64,000 nt of DNA from Cenococcum geophilum 1.58 (taxonomy: Eukaryota; Ascomycota; Dothideomycetes; Gloniales; Gloniaceae). Shown piece after piece: positions 30,600-43,400 of this stretch. The stretch lies in NCBI GenBank assembly GCA_001692895.1, contig KV748188.1, positions 496,001 to 560,000 of the forward strand, read 5' to 3'. The notes beneath the pieces were generated by a model that was not told the DNA's origin, did not search any database, and saw nothing but the letters and a program-made list of their open reading frames with translations. The translations under genes were made by a program, and so were the position numbers. The stretch's first letter is position 1. Each line of letters opens with the position of its first letter.

Positions 30600-33500
30600 G
30601 GCAGGGTGTCTAATATAGGAGTAGCGGGGTAGAGGACTAACGTGTAGAATATAGGGTGGATTTTAACCGTATTAGGGAGCTTTAGTTAGTAGGCGTAGGA
30701 GGAGACAACCTTCTTAACCTTATAAGGGCTAGCGTTCTTCCAATTAAGCTTCTTAGTAGGTCGTTTCATATTTAGATTTCTTATATCTAGCCAGACGAAG
30801 TTACTAATTTAGTAAGCTAGTGCTAGGGTTTATTTCTTATTCGCTGCGGCTTTATAGACAGATTAAGCCTATATTATTTCATTAATAAGGAACTATTATA
30901 GTTCCTCTATCTTCTTTATAAATTCATTTACTTCCGCAACTTATAAGGCGTAATAAGTAGGGCGAGGAATATTACTAAAGGGTTTAAAACCTATTTATAG
31001 ATGCTAGCCGTAGTTGGCCAGAAATGGGGAGACCTTTATGGTTTCCAAAACGGAATTATTTGCGGTAAACTTAGTAAATATAAGCTAGTTAATCTAGTTA
31101 TCTTATAAGTATAATGTATATATCTAAATATACTGTTCCATTATAGCGTTTATATATTCCGTTTAACTATCTATTTCCGGGTGGTATGCCGTAGATAATA
31201 GTACTTTAATACGAAGTTGGGTAGTTAGTTCTTTCTAAAATATAGAGATAAATTAGCTGCCTTTATTAGAGATAATCGTTTCGGGGAGTCCGTAAAGTTT
31301 CTATACGTGGTCTAGGAATAATTAGGCAACGGTAGGTATTAATATATTAGGGCAGGCAATTAAGTATCTTATCTTAAATAGTTGGTCTATAACTACTATA
31401 ATATTTATACAGCCCTTACTTACAGAGAGGTCAATAATAAAGTTAATTAAGATATCCTTTTATCTTTGGGTTGGAACAGGTAATGGTTTTAGAAGGCCGT
31501 TATATATCTTATATAAAGCTTTAGCTCGTCGGTAGATATGACAGCTAGAGACGTACCTTTGTGTTATATTATATATATTCAGCTAGTAGTACTCCCGTTA
31601 GAGTAGCTCTAGGGTTTTTCCTTAGCCTAGGTGGCCGGCTATTAGTAGGTTATATACGTATTTAAGGAGCTTAAGCTTAAGTTTATCGTAATTAGGGATA
31701 ACTAGACGGTTTTAGTAATATAAGCGGTTTCTATAAGCTTTATATTTACTTAGAGAGATCTTTTTAGAGCATCTAACGCTATCTTAAATTAGCTTAAGCG
31801 TCTCTTAGATAAACTTATTATTTAGGTATTTGTCAGTTATAATCTATTTAATTAATTAATTAGTTATTTTAAGGACTTATACTATAAAATCTTTAGTAGA
31901 AGGGTTAAATAGTTTAGGGTAAAGTAGGGTCTAATTTTGGTAAGAACGTACCTCTTCTAGTACTGGCGCGTCTTGTAAGCGTTAGGTTAGGGTATTAGGC
32001 TTCTGGCCTTAAACGCCTAGGCGGTATATAATTAAGAATCGGAAATAAGACAGGTATTCTAACTAGCGGGCCTAACGGTAGCTTAGCTATTTCGTGGTTA
32101 TAAAGTATTATAGGTTCTTATAATTGCTAAGGACCTTAATTAGGAATCTAGCGCCTTTTAGTTTGGGTTGCTATTGCTTAAAGCATCTAATAATAGCTAG
32201 TAGTTCCTTATTATAGATCTTATAGTTATATTTAGCTAGGCTTAGTTATTTTAAGTAGTATACTATAGGGTGCAATACTCCCTCTTCGTTATATTAAGAT
32301 AGGATGCCTCTAGTAATATAGTTGGATAAGTTAGCTTCTATAATACTTATTTAGTTTAGGTCGAAGTATTAGAGTATAGGCGCGGTAGTAAATATAACCT
32401 TTAGATAAGTAAAGGCCTTCTTATATTCCTTATTAAAAATAAAGGCTTTATCCTTTTAGGTTAGAGCTATAAGGGGTAAAACTAGGGCGGAGAAGTTGTT
32501 AATAAACTGTTGGTAAAAATTGGCAAATCCTATAAAGGCTCTTACGTTCTTAATATTCTTAGGTTCTTACTAGTTTATAATTGCTTTGATTTTTTTTAGG
32601 TCCATTTATATACCATTTATAGAAATAAGAAGCCTAAGGTATAGGACTTCCGTCTTATAAAACTTGTATTTATCTATATCTAATTATAGACTAGCTCCGT
32701 ATAGGGCTTATAAGATAAGGTTAACGTGTTTCCAATATTCGGTCAGGTTATTACTATATATTAAGATATCGTTAATATAAGCAGTATAGAAGATGTCCAA
32801 GTAGGGGCGCAGGGTGTCGTTTATATAATATTAAAATAAGCTCGGAGTATTTGCGAGGCTAAATAGCGTCACTAAGTATTTAAATAATCTATACTAAGTA
32901 TAAAATGCGGTAAGCTATTTATCTCCCTTTGCTATACAGAGGCGGTTAAATACAGAGATAATATTAAGCTTTATATAGTAGCGAGCCTTACTTAATTAGT
33001 TTAGCGTCTTTTATATTAACGGGATCGGATATCGGTTCTTAATAGTAACGGCGTTAAGGGCTTAGTAATCTACGCAGAAGCGCAAACTGCCGTTAGGTTT
33101 CTTAACAAAGATTACTGGTATAGCTATAGGTAAAGAGCTTGCTCTAATAAATCCTTTACTTAGGTTCTCGTCTAGATACTTTTATAATACTTAGAGTTTA
33201 TTTTAGGACATTCCATATAGGGGTCTAAATTTAGGCTGCTTTCCTTCTTTAAGTACAATCTTATAGTTATATAGTCGGTGTTCTAGTAGCTTATTAGCTT
33301 CCTTTTATAAGAATACATCTAAGCGGTAATAGTACTCTGCTGGTACCTTTATAATAGGGTTAGTATGCTTCTTTAGTGCTAAGGCTTTCTTAATATTAGC
33401 TATCGTAATAGCGAAAATTGTATATTCAGGCTTCTTAGCAAGCTAAGCTAGCGGAGTAGCTCCAATTATACGGATATCTAGGGTGTCGAGCTCTCTCAGA

Positions 33501-35540
33501 TCGTCTATAGTCTCTTATATAGTTTCTTATTTAGGTTTAGGTTCAGTATTAGGTATAGAGTTAGTATTAAATTTAGGTTCAGGTTCTTTAAGTATTCTTT
33601 TTATTATAGGGTACTAGTTCTTCTAGTACTCCCATATACTAAGCTTAAGCTTCTACTTAGTTTAGGGTAGTGCAATAGTCGGGGTTGGTTTGTGGGGTTC
33701 GGTAGGATTTCCAAATCTTTAGTAGATATTGGTAGAAATCTTATATTGGTAGAATTCAGTGGAATTCTTAGGTTAGTAGAATCTGGTGGATTCCTTAGGC
33801 ATAGGGTAGACATTAGTAGAAATCTTAGGCTGGTGGATCTTAGTGGATTTCCTAGGTTTTAGTTTAGGGTTAGGGCAGCGAGTTATAAGGCACTTCTGCT
33901 TATAACAAAAGGCGGTAAATAAAAGCTTAAGGTTATTCTAGTTAATAGTTACCTTATATAGCTTCATCTAAGGTTATCTAAGGATTACCAGGTAACCTAA
34001 GGTAGTAATGAAAAGCTTAATTAGTTCTTTATAGTTTAGGTATTAGAGTCTTAGGGCTGCCACATAGGTAATACGGCCTAAGACGGTGCGTTTGCTATTA
34101 AATCTAAATATATTAATATGCTAGTTAAGGGGGGTTAGGGTAAAACCATTATCTTACACAAAGATTTTATTAATAAATCCTATACCGCTAGCTCCTGTAT
34201 TAATTAGGATTTAAGCGTTAGCCTATTAACTATTCTGCTAAAGACGGCAGTTAATAGTTATACTACGGTCCTAAGAGTCGGAGTTTATAACGTTAAATGC
34301 GTTTAATGAGATCCTAAGGTAGAGCTATCCCGGAGAGCGACTTAGCTCTAGGACTTTCCTTTTAGAGGTAATTAGGGTGGGGTTCTTATAGAGCGTCGGT
34401 TAGAGCTTCATCCTTATAAATAGTGCTTATTAGACGTGGGGCTGGAACCAGATAAAGATCGGGGACGGTAACTAGAAGATTAATACGGTAAACAGCTATT
34501 AGTATTAGCCGTTTATAGATCATTTCGGTGCGTAGGTAGGGGGATAAGGTAGTGTTTTAAAATATAATCCTTCCTTCCGTATTTAAAGTAAAGGCCTAGC
34601 TTAAGGCGTTGTTCTCGTTTAGAGGACCTTAATAGGGCGTAATCTAGGATTCTAGTGTCAATATCTATGGCGTTAGGGTGCTTAGGCTGAAATAATAACT
34701 TAGTAGACGTTCGCGGGGTTGTCGTATTATATTAGGGGGTAGGCTTTAGTATTAGGCGTAGTATATCATTATACCGTTTATTAATAACGTTTACGTAGGT
34801 ATTAAGGGCTCCTAGTAGGTCTACGCCTATTAGGGAGGTTTTCAGTTTAGAGCTTAAGGATTTAATAAGGCTGTTAATTAGTACGGAGTCATTCCAGCCT
34901 ATTTTCTTTGCGTAACGGTTAAATTTAGAGAAGTATACTAGAAAGCTTTTCATTCCTTAAGTTATATAGTTTATCTTTCTTTAAGTAGTAGCTTAGCGGT
35001 TCGGGTTACCATACGTGGCTTTAAAAAGTATAACTAGACTTAGTACTAAGTTTGGTTAAAAGGGTTTAACGAGGTTAGCTATATTTCCTCCTAGTTAACT
35101 TAGGGCGTAGTAGAGTTGGTTAGCTTTAGTTAGGTAGCGGTTAGCATTACCAGTTAGCTTATTTTTAAGCTAGCTTAGAAATAATTAGAGTTCTTATTAT
35201 TTGCTAGTAAATATTAGAGGGTTTAGTAGTTATTTAGATTATTACGGTGCAGTAGTTGGTTTAGGGTAAGTAACTACTATAGGTTTAGGGCTCGCGTTCC
35301 ACGTGTTCATTTCCAAAGACAGTATTCGGTCTTAAGGTCCTAGCGTAGGTATCTTAAGGGTGTGGACTTCTTCTTAGAGGTTCTTAATTAATTATTGGTG
35401 TCGTGCTTCTTATTCGGCTTATTATTAATTTAAAGTGGCTTAGTTCTATACAAGGGCGTCTATAAAAGACTTCTATATTTCTACCAATTATTCTTAAAGT
35501 GCGGATATAATACCGGCGGTTATTATAGGGGCTTCGGGTT
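30600..35540 (-). pseudogene. Gag-pol of gypsy A2, degraded
   Basis: On the minus strand, gag is readable at 34953-34732 (KSFLVYFSKFNRYAKKIGWN, SLIGVDLLGALNTYVN). A protease relic lies at about 34200, RT at about 33150-32500 with TAYINDILIYS in place of the catalytic Y-x-D-D, RNase H near 32250, and an integrase core near 31400-31200. TAA/TAG stops are frequent. Confidence 0.75.
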
Positions 35541-35584
35541 TAGTCTGCATTTTAACGGTAGTATAAGTAGTTAACGTAACGTAG

Positions 35585-35943
35585 TATTATGGAGTAAGTA
35601 TAAGCGGCGATAATATATAGCAAAGTAGATACTATTAAGCTATATATATAAACTGTATAATAAGGTTAAGACGTTACGTAAGGGGAGAAGGCAGGAAAAC
35701 GGGAAGAAAGGGTATATATCGTTAGCTTAGTTACTTAGTCAATATATATACGGAGCAGAATAGGATTTAGGTGGTAGTCCTGGTAGAACTTGGTAGGATT
35801 TGGTGGAACTTGGCGGAATATGGCAGAATATGGCAGATTGCCGTTAGATTGCCGCAAATTGCCGTCTCGTGGTCAGTCTCTAGTTGCTAAGTCGGTGGAA
35901 ATAGGTAGACGTGTATAAGGTGTCACGGGGGTGTCCCGTGACA
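35585..35943 (-). repeat. 5' LTR of gypsy A2 (minus strand)
   Basis: Same family as 29983-30341. Its plus-strand left end is TATTATGGAG where the other copy has TGTCACGGAG, a set of G-to-A and C-to-T changes. Confidence 0.85.
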
Positions 35944-35949
35944 GTATCC

Positions 35950-38900
35950 TAGATATCCGTATAATTAGAGCTACTCCGTTAGCGTAACTTGCTAAGAAAC
36001 CTAAACATACGATCTTTACTATTACTATGGCTAATATTAAGAAGGCCTTAGCACTAAAGAAGTACACCAATCCTACTACAAAGGTACTAGTAGAGTACTA
36101 TAACCGCCTAGAGGTATTTTTACGGAAGGAAGCTAATAAGCTACTAGAATACCAATCGTACGACTATAAGATTGTACTTAAAGAAGGAAAGCAGCTTAGA
36201 TTTAGACCCTTATACAGAATGTCCTAAAATAAACTTTAAGTACTATAAAAGTATTTAGATAAGAACCTAAGTAAAGGATTTATTAGAGCAAGCTTATCGC
36301 CTATAGCCATACTAGTGATCTTTATTAAGAAACCCGGCGGCGGTCTATGCTTCTATATAGACTACCGAGCTTTTAACGCCGTTACCATTAAGAACCAATA
36401 TCCGATCCCGTTAATATAGGAGACACTAAACCAACTAAGTAAGGCTCGTTACTATATAAAGCTTAATATTATTTCTACATTTAACCGTCTCCGTATTGCA
36501 AAAGGGGATAAATGGCTTACTATATTTCGTACCCAATATAGACTATTTAAGTACTTAGTAACACCCTTTGGCCTTATAAACGCCCCGAGCTCATTTTAAC
36601 ATTATATAAATAACACCCTACGCCCCTACCTGGATATCTTCTGTACTGCTTATATTAACGACATTCTAATATATAGTAATAACCTAACCAAATATTGGAA
36701 ATATGTTAATTTTGTCCTATAAGCCCTATACGGAGCTAGTCTATAATTAAATGTAGATAAATACGAGTTCTATAAAACGGAAGTCCTATATCTTAGACTC
36801 CTTATTTTTATAAACGGTATACAAATGGACCTAAAGAAAGTTAAAGTAATTATAAACTAGTAAGAACCTAAGAACGTTAAGGACGTAAGAGCCTTTATAG
36901 GATTTGCTAATTTCTACCAACGGTTTATTAATAACTTCTCCGCCCTAGTTTTACCCCTTATAGCTCTAACCTAAAAGGATAAAGTCTTTATCTTTAATAA
37001 GGAATATAAGAAGGCCTTTGCCTATCTAAAAGTTATATTTACTACTACGCCCGTGCTCTAATACTTTAACCTAAACCGAATGAGTGTTATAGAAGCTGAC
37101 TTATCTAACTACGTTACTAGAGGCATCCTATCTTAATATAATAAGGATGGAGTATTATACCCTATAGCATACTTCTTAAAATAACTAAGCTTAGCTAAAT
37201 ATAACTACGAGATCTATAATAAGGAATTATTAGCTATTATTAAGTATTTTAAATAATAGCGACCTAAACTAGAAGGCGCTGGATTTCTAATTAAGGTCTT
37301 TAGCGACTATAAGAACCTATAGTACTTCACGACTATAAAACAGCTAAGTTATTATTAGGCCCGCTAGTTAGAATATCTGTTTTATTTCCGATTCTTAATT
37401 ACGTACTACTTAGGCATCTAAGGTTAGAAGCCGGATGCCCTAACCTAACACTCGCAAGATACGCCAGCCCTAGAAGAAGCGCGCTCTTACCGAAATTAGA
37501 CCCTACTTCGCCCTAAACTATTTAACCCTCCTACTAAAGATCTTATAGTATACGTCCTTAAAATAACTAATTAATTAATTAAACAGATTATAGTTAATAA
37601 ATACCTAAATAATAAGTTTATCTAAGAGACGCTTAAGCTAATATAAGATGGTATTAGACGCTCTAAAAAGATTTCTTTAAGTAAATGCGAAGCCTGCGGA
37701 AACTGCTTATATTATTAGAACCGTCTAGTTATCCTTAATTATAATAAGCTTAAGCTTAAACTCCTTAAACACGTATATAATCTACCTATCGCCGGCTACC
37801 CGAGCTAAGGAAAGACCCTAGAACTACTCTAACGGGAGTATTATTGGCCGAATATATATAATATAATATAAAGGTATATCTCTAGCTGCCATACCTACCG
37901 ATAAGCTAAAGCCTCACATAAGACGTATAACGGTCTTTTAAAGCCACTACCTGTTCCGGACCGAAGATAGAAGGATATCTTAATTAACTTTATTATTAAC
38001 CTTCCTAATAATAGAGGCTGCATAAACATTATAGTAGTTATAGACTAACTATCTAAAATAAGATACTTAATCGCCTGCCCTAATATGTTAACGCCTACCG
38101 TCGCCTAACTATTTCTAGATTACGTATAGAAACTCCACGGACTCCCTAAAACGATTATCTCCGATAGAGGTAGCCAGTTTATCTCAGCATTCTAGAAAAA
38201 ACTAACTACTTAACTCCGTATTAAAGCACTATTGTCTACTATATATTATTTAGAAACGGATAGCTAAACGGAACGCGTAAATGCTATAATGGAATAGTAT
38301 ATTTGGATATACACGTCGTATTTATAGGATAACTAGATTAACTAGCTTATATTTACCGAGTTTACTACAAATAATTCCGTCTCGGAAACTATGAAAGTCT
38401 CCCCGTTCCTAGCCAATTATAGCTAGCACCTATAAATGGGTTTTAAACCCTTTAGTAATATTCCTTACCCTGCTTATTACGCCTTATAAGTCGCAGAAGC
38501 AAATAAATTCGTAGAGAAGATAGAGGAACTATAACAGTTTCTTACTGATAAGATAATATGGGCTTAATCTGTCTATAAAGCCGCAGCGAATAAGAAATAA
38601 ACCCCAGCACCAGCCTACCAAATTAGCGATTTCGTCTGGCTAGATATAAGAAATCTAAATATAAAACGACCTACTAAGAAACTTAATTAAAAAAACGCTG
38701 GCCCTTATAAGGTTAAAAAGGTTATCTCTCCTTATGCCTACTAACTAAAGCTCCCTAATACGGTTAAAATCTACCCCGTATTCTATACGTCAGTCCTTTG
38801 CCCTACTACCCCTATATTAGACGCCCTGCCTGGATAAATATAAGACCCTCCCCTCCCCTACCAGTTAAAGTGGATGGTAAGAACGAGTACTTTATTAAAA
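35950..38900 (+). pseudogene. Pol (RT-RNase H-integrase) of gypsy A1, degraded
   Basis: RT starts near 36170 with RPLYRMS and continues [30 protein letters not shown] and VTPFGLINAPSSF. The catalytic box reads TAYINDILIYS (about 36650), so the first Asp is Asn. RNase H follows ([20 protein letters not shown], about 37190). Integrase has CEACGNCLYY near 37690, INIIVVID near 38020 and TIISDRGSQFIS near 38150. Many in-frame stops replace Gln and Trp. Confidence 0.8.
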
Positions 38901-39093
38901 GAATTAACGATATTAAGTATAATAAACGGAAACACTAATATATATATTTTATAAAATAGAGAGGCTTTACTAAGTCCTTATAGGAACCTATTAACTCTAT
39001 AGGACTTACATAAGCTACAGAAGACTTTTACAAACTCTACCTAAAACTACTACAGCCCCATCTCGCAGAAGCTTGAGTTTAAAGGGGGGGTAC

Positions 39094-39463
39094 TATTACG
39101 GGACACCCCTATAACACCTTATATACGTCTACCTGTTTCTACTAACTTAGTAATTAAAGACCAACCGTAAAATGGCAATTTAATAGCAATCTAATGGCAA
39201 TCTAACGGCAATCTACGGCATTCTGCTATATTCTGCTAAGTTCTACTAAATTCTACCAAGTTCTACTAAGACTATAACCTAAACCCTATTCTACCTATGT
39301 ATGTGTTAACTAAGCAACTAAGTTAACAATATATGCCCTTTCTTCTCGTTTTCCTACCTTCTTTCCTTACGCAACGTCTTGACCTCCTTACACAGTTTAT
39401 GTATATAGCTTAATAATATCTACCTTGCTATATATTATCGTCGCTTATACTTACTCCGTGACA
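39094..39463 (+). repeat. 3' LTR of gypsy A1
   Basis: Starts TATTACGGGACACC, where the 5' copy has TG (a RIP-like G-to-A), and ends TACTCCGTGACA. Same 370-bp length as the 5' LTR. Confidence 0.85.
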
Positions 39464-40015
39464 ACTACGCCTTAATGCAATAATTATAACTTTATCTTAA
39501 GAAGTATAAAGTTAATAGAGTTTAGAGGATAATAATTTACATATAACAATAAAAGATAATGTAGAAAGTTCTATTTAATAACTATATTAAAGACTTTTGG
39601 CAAAGGGAGAAATATAAGGTCTTAAGGATAAGGTTCTAAAGCGTATAGTATAAGAAAATACTATAAAATAAGCACTTTTAGATCTTATTATTGTATAACG
39701 GCTTCTATTCTTATATGTGGAATAAAAGGAGTTTTATACTTTTTAAAAAGCATTAAATTAAAAAATACCTTTATTTATCCCCAAACATTATTTAATAATA
39801 TTAGACTAAATCTTTAAGCACTTTATTAAGGGTTAGGATATTATATAAAGAGGACTTTAATCTATAAAGATAAATATCTACCTTGCTATTAATATCTAGA
39901 CCTATCCTAATTATTCTCTTCTTCTTAGAATCTATACTAGCTTTCTTAATATCTAAGATAAATACTAAAATATTTTAATTGCCCTTTATACAGTATATAG
40001 TTAGGGTAGAATATA
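39464..40015 (+). pseudogene. hAT transposase relic, part 2
   Basis: Decayed coding sequence that continues in frame from the BED finger at 27593 once gypsy A1 and one ACTAC copy are taken out. Readable pieces include LYLKKYKVNRV, IKDFWQREKYKVLRIRF and LLLYNGFYSYMWNKRS, separated by TAA/TAG codons. It is cut at 40015 by the next LTR element. Confidence 0.5.
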
Positions 40016-40197
40016 TGTCACGGCACTAACCTGTCGCATACTGTTTATACTATCTCGTACTATTTCCTACCGTTAGCTGGCCCACCACTAGCGCCTTAGC
40101 GGCTGGCCCTACTATCTATATATAATACCCCCTTTTACCTTCTCCTCTTTATACCACAACATAGTTATTTAGTCTACTTTATTACAGCACCGTGACA
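40016..40197 (+). repeat. 5' LTR of gypsy B
   Basis: Starts TGTCACGGCACTAACC and ends ACAGCACCGTGACA; contains TATATATAATACCC as a TATA-like box. Confidence 0.85.
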
Positions 40198-40439
40198 GTT
40201 TATAGTATCTCCTCTTGCGCCCCGTCGCGATCTTTATCGTCCTAGTTTACGGCCCCTATCTATAGTCTTTATTTTTCCCAGTATAATCACGACCTAGCGC
40301 GACCAACAATACCATACTATAGTCTTAGCATAACCTTAGTATAGCCTCAGTATAGTCCTAGACAGTCTTAATAACCTTAGTATCACAGTTAGCCTTATAA
40401 GATTTTAATTGCCCCACCTAGATCCCTCGAAATAGGTAA

Positions 40440-43400
40440 CCAAAACATAGATAATACCCCGTTAACGAACACACGCGAAGCACTCGCCCGCCTCTTTAAC
40501 ACCACCTACACTAATATCGCCTAGGCGATTAGGAATGGTCCTAAGTACCCTAAGGACCTTAATATGGCAGAAACCTTTTAGCACTTCTCTATATATATAA
40601 CCTTTTTAACTAGCGTTAAGAGCGGTCTCCAAACGGTCTATAATAAAAGTCGGACTATAAAATCCTAACTTAAAAAAGCTTAATATAGAATTAACTCCCT
40701 TACAACGCTTAAACTACATATATAACAATACAAATAGTAAGCTTTCGCATATACTAAGACCATACAAAGTCTAAGCTCTTAGATTGCTATACTTACTTAA
40801 GCTATTACTAATAAAAACACAAACCCCACAACTAGCTCCCCTCCTCTAGCTAAGTTTTATAGAAAAAAGTGTAAAGTAAAAAATCTAACTCCATTTAACG
40901 GCAAGGGATTACTAATTAAAAAGCAAGAAAAATTTAAAATATAGGAAATAAAGATCTAAGGCGTTTTCCAAAGGGATATAAGTTGCTTTAAGACCCTAAT
41001 AGACAAAGTCCTCTATATATCAGACATGCTAATAGATAAGGCCTATAACTATATTAAACATGGCCTTAATATACTACGTATATACCCAAACAACCCAAGC
41101 AAATAGTCCTTTTCTAACCGAGAGTCTATATTTACATATATAAGAAGACACTATAAGACTATAGATATAACCCAAGCGGCTAAAAATAAGTTAGATACTT
41201 TATACTAAGGCAAGCGTAACTACTAGTCCTAAAAAGTAGAGCTTAATAAGTTAATAATTAAAGCAAACAAGACTAAGGAATAAAAGGTGGATTTACTTAG
41301 GAGGAATATTTCCCCTAAAATAAAGGACCTAGCCCTTACCCTTAGCCGCAAGATCGATAATGCCGACTATAAGGGCTAGAGCAAGTAAATAAACGTGTTC
41401 ACTTACAACCTATAGAACTATGCCCACTATACTAAGCTAAATACCGCTAAGCTAAATACCGCTAGTAGATATCAACCTATATTACCTAACAATAATACCT
41501 TAGCACTAGCACCATAGAATAACCTAATAGACCTTAACGCCATTAAATTCGGCGGTAGTAGTAGTAGCCTCCCTAATAACGTCTAAAGATATTATATGGA
41601 CAATAGACTCTATATAGTATATGGTTAATCTAGCCACTAAAAAGATACTTACAACCCCTAGATAAACCTAAACCCCCTTCTAATACCACCACACTAACCC
41701 CCTCCTAGCCGCGGCGGATTCTTTAGTAGAGGGGATAGTAATTAAGGCGGTAACTAGGGACAAGGACGTGGGTTCGGACACAAATACCTACCCCCGCGAT
41801 TTCCCTCCCTAATATAGCCCTAGCCAATAGTCCTATATACAAACTATAGATAAGTGCTCCGTACTGCTACCAATTATAAGACCGGCCATATTATTAGAGA
41901 AGTACCCCCTAGTATATATACACCGTTAGAGACTAACACGTTAGGATATACTAGCTAAGACTATAGCCATTAGCTAAGCCCTATGACTTAGTTATTAAAA
42001 GGCCAACCCTTAGACTAAGTTACCTCTAAGGGTCAGAACTATACAGGGAGGAGGATAAAAGAATTAGATCTATACTACTAGATTAGTTAGACCTTATTCT
42101 AAGCCAGCTACTACTTAACCTTAGAATATTAAATAATGATAGAAATGCCATCCTTATTTAGACCTACCTCTCCTTATTACACAACCTACTCCTAGAAGTT
42201 TTTATTAAAACAGTAAGCCTTATTAATAGTGGTAGTATAGTACTAGTATTTGCAGACGAAGACTCACTTATAAAAAAGTATAATATTATAACAAAAAGAC
42301 TCCTAGTTCTAAAACTACTCCGCCTTACCAACGGACTCCTATCTAGCTTTATTACCTATTACTTTACAGCAAAAATAATAATCGGCTACTATATAGAATC
42401 TATGCTTTTCTACATTATAAAGTTATTACCCTTAACATTAGTAATCCTTAGAATGCCCTAGCTTAAAAAGCACAACTTAAGAATAGACTTCCTCGTTCTA
42501 GAGCTTAAGTTTAACTCCAATTACTATACCTATAACTGTCTCCTATAGCATATCCCTAACTATAACTAAGTAGCACCACACAAACGCATCATACGGCCAA
42601 CAATCAGATACTGTCAGCTAATAGTAGAAGAGGTACCTAATATTAGTAAGCCAATATACGCAGTAAACGAAGCGGAGATCCTAGAAGACTAGACCACTGC
42701 CCTATTCCTAAGAAAATAAACACTACTAAGTTCCACCGTAACTGTCTACTAAGTTCCACTATAACTACCCACCAAGTTCCACTATAACCGTCCACTAAGT
42801 TCCACCGCAATCTACCATCTTCTGCCTATACTATAACACCACCAGAACTATAAGTCCTCTATATATACCCGCTTAACCTAAGTTAACTAATAAGACACCT
42901 AACCCTAAGTTATTTACTATACGTATACGCGACCGCACGTATAATAGCTAAGAGCGTTATAACTAAGACCAAAACCAGAGTAATTAAGACCTCCCCCCCA
43001 TAACGCTTAACCTTATACCCATCTCCCGCGCGTACCGTATAAGGCCGCCGCCTTATCTTCCCCCCCCCAGGTTAACCAAACCGCGTAAGCCTAGCCGTAG
43101 CACTAGAAGACCAGACATACCCTAACCTAGACGATATTAAGTGCACTCGCGCTATTAATTTTACCCAGTTTTATAAATAAAAAGGCGTAAAGGTAATAAG
43201 GATTTATATGGCAGAGCTAAGGGAACTAGTTAAATAAGAAGAGCACTAATAGCTACTTAAAGAACTGCCTATAGGCTTAATAGAAGTACCGAGTCTATCC
43301 GAAGAGTCCTTTTGCCGGCTAGTAAAAGGCAACTATACAATAGAGGAAGCCCATAAAGCGCTACCCCCTTATTTCTATAACTTCCTTAAGATAAATTTAA

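Larger units (their letters stand above)
29983..35943 (-). mobile_element. Ty3/gypsy LTR retrotransposon A2, nested in A1 in reverse
   Basis: Second copy of the A family, 5961 bp, inserted in the opposite direction within the protease/RT part of A1. Its LTRs are 29983-30341 and 35585-35943 (359 bp each) and read on the minus strand. Target copies are GTACC (29978-29982) and GTATC (35944-35948), differing by one C/T transition. Removing A2 rejoins A1: the text CCTAGATATCCGTATAATT right of the junction matches the same place inside A2. The order on the minus strand is gag (about 35500-34550), RT (about 33150-32000), integrase (about 31700-30800), polypurine tract next to 30342. Stops throughout. 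Confidence 0.9.
27594..39463 (+). mobile_element. Ty3/gypsy LTR retrotransposon A1 (outer copy)
   Basis: LTRs at 27594-27963 and 39094-39463 (370 bp each) frame the element. The perfect 5-bp duplication ACTAC lies at 27589-27593 and 39464-39468. A polypurine tract AAAGGGGGGG precedes the 3' LTR (about 39080-39090). The interior is split by a reversed copy of the same family (29983-35943). Without it the element is about 5.9 kb. Gag, protease, reverse transcriptase, RNase H and integrase follow in gypsy order, all with numerous stops. Confidence 0.9.
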
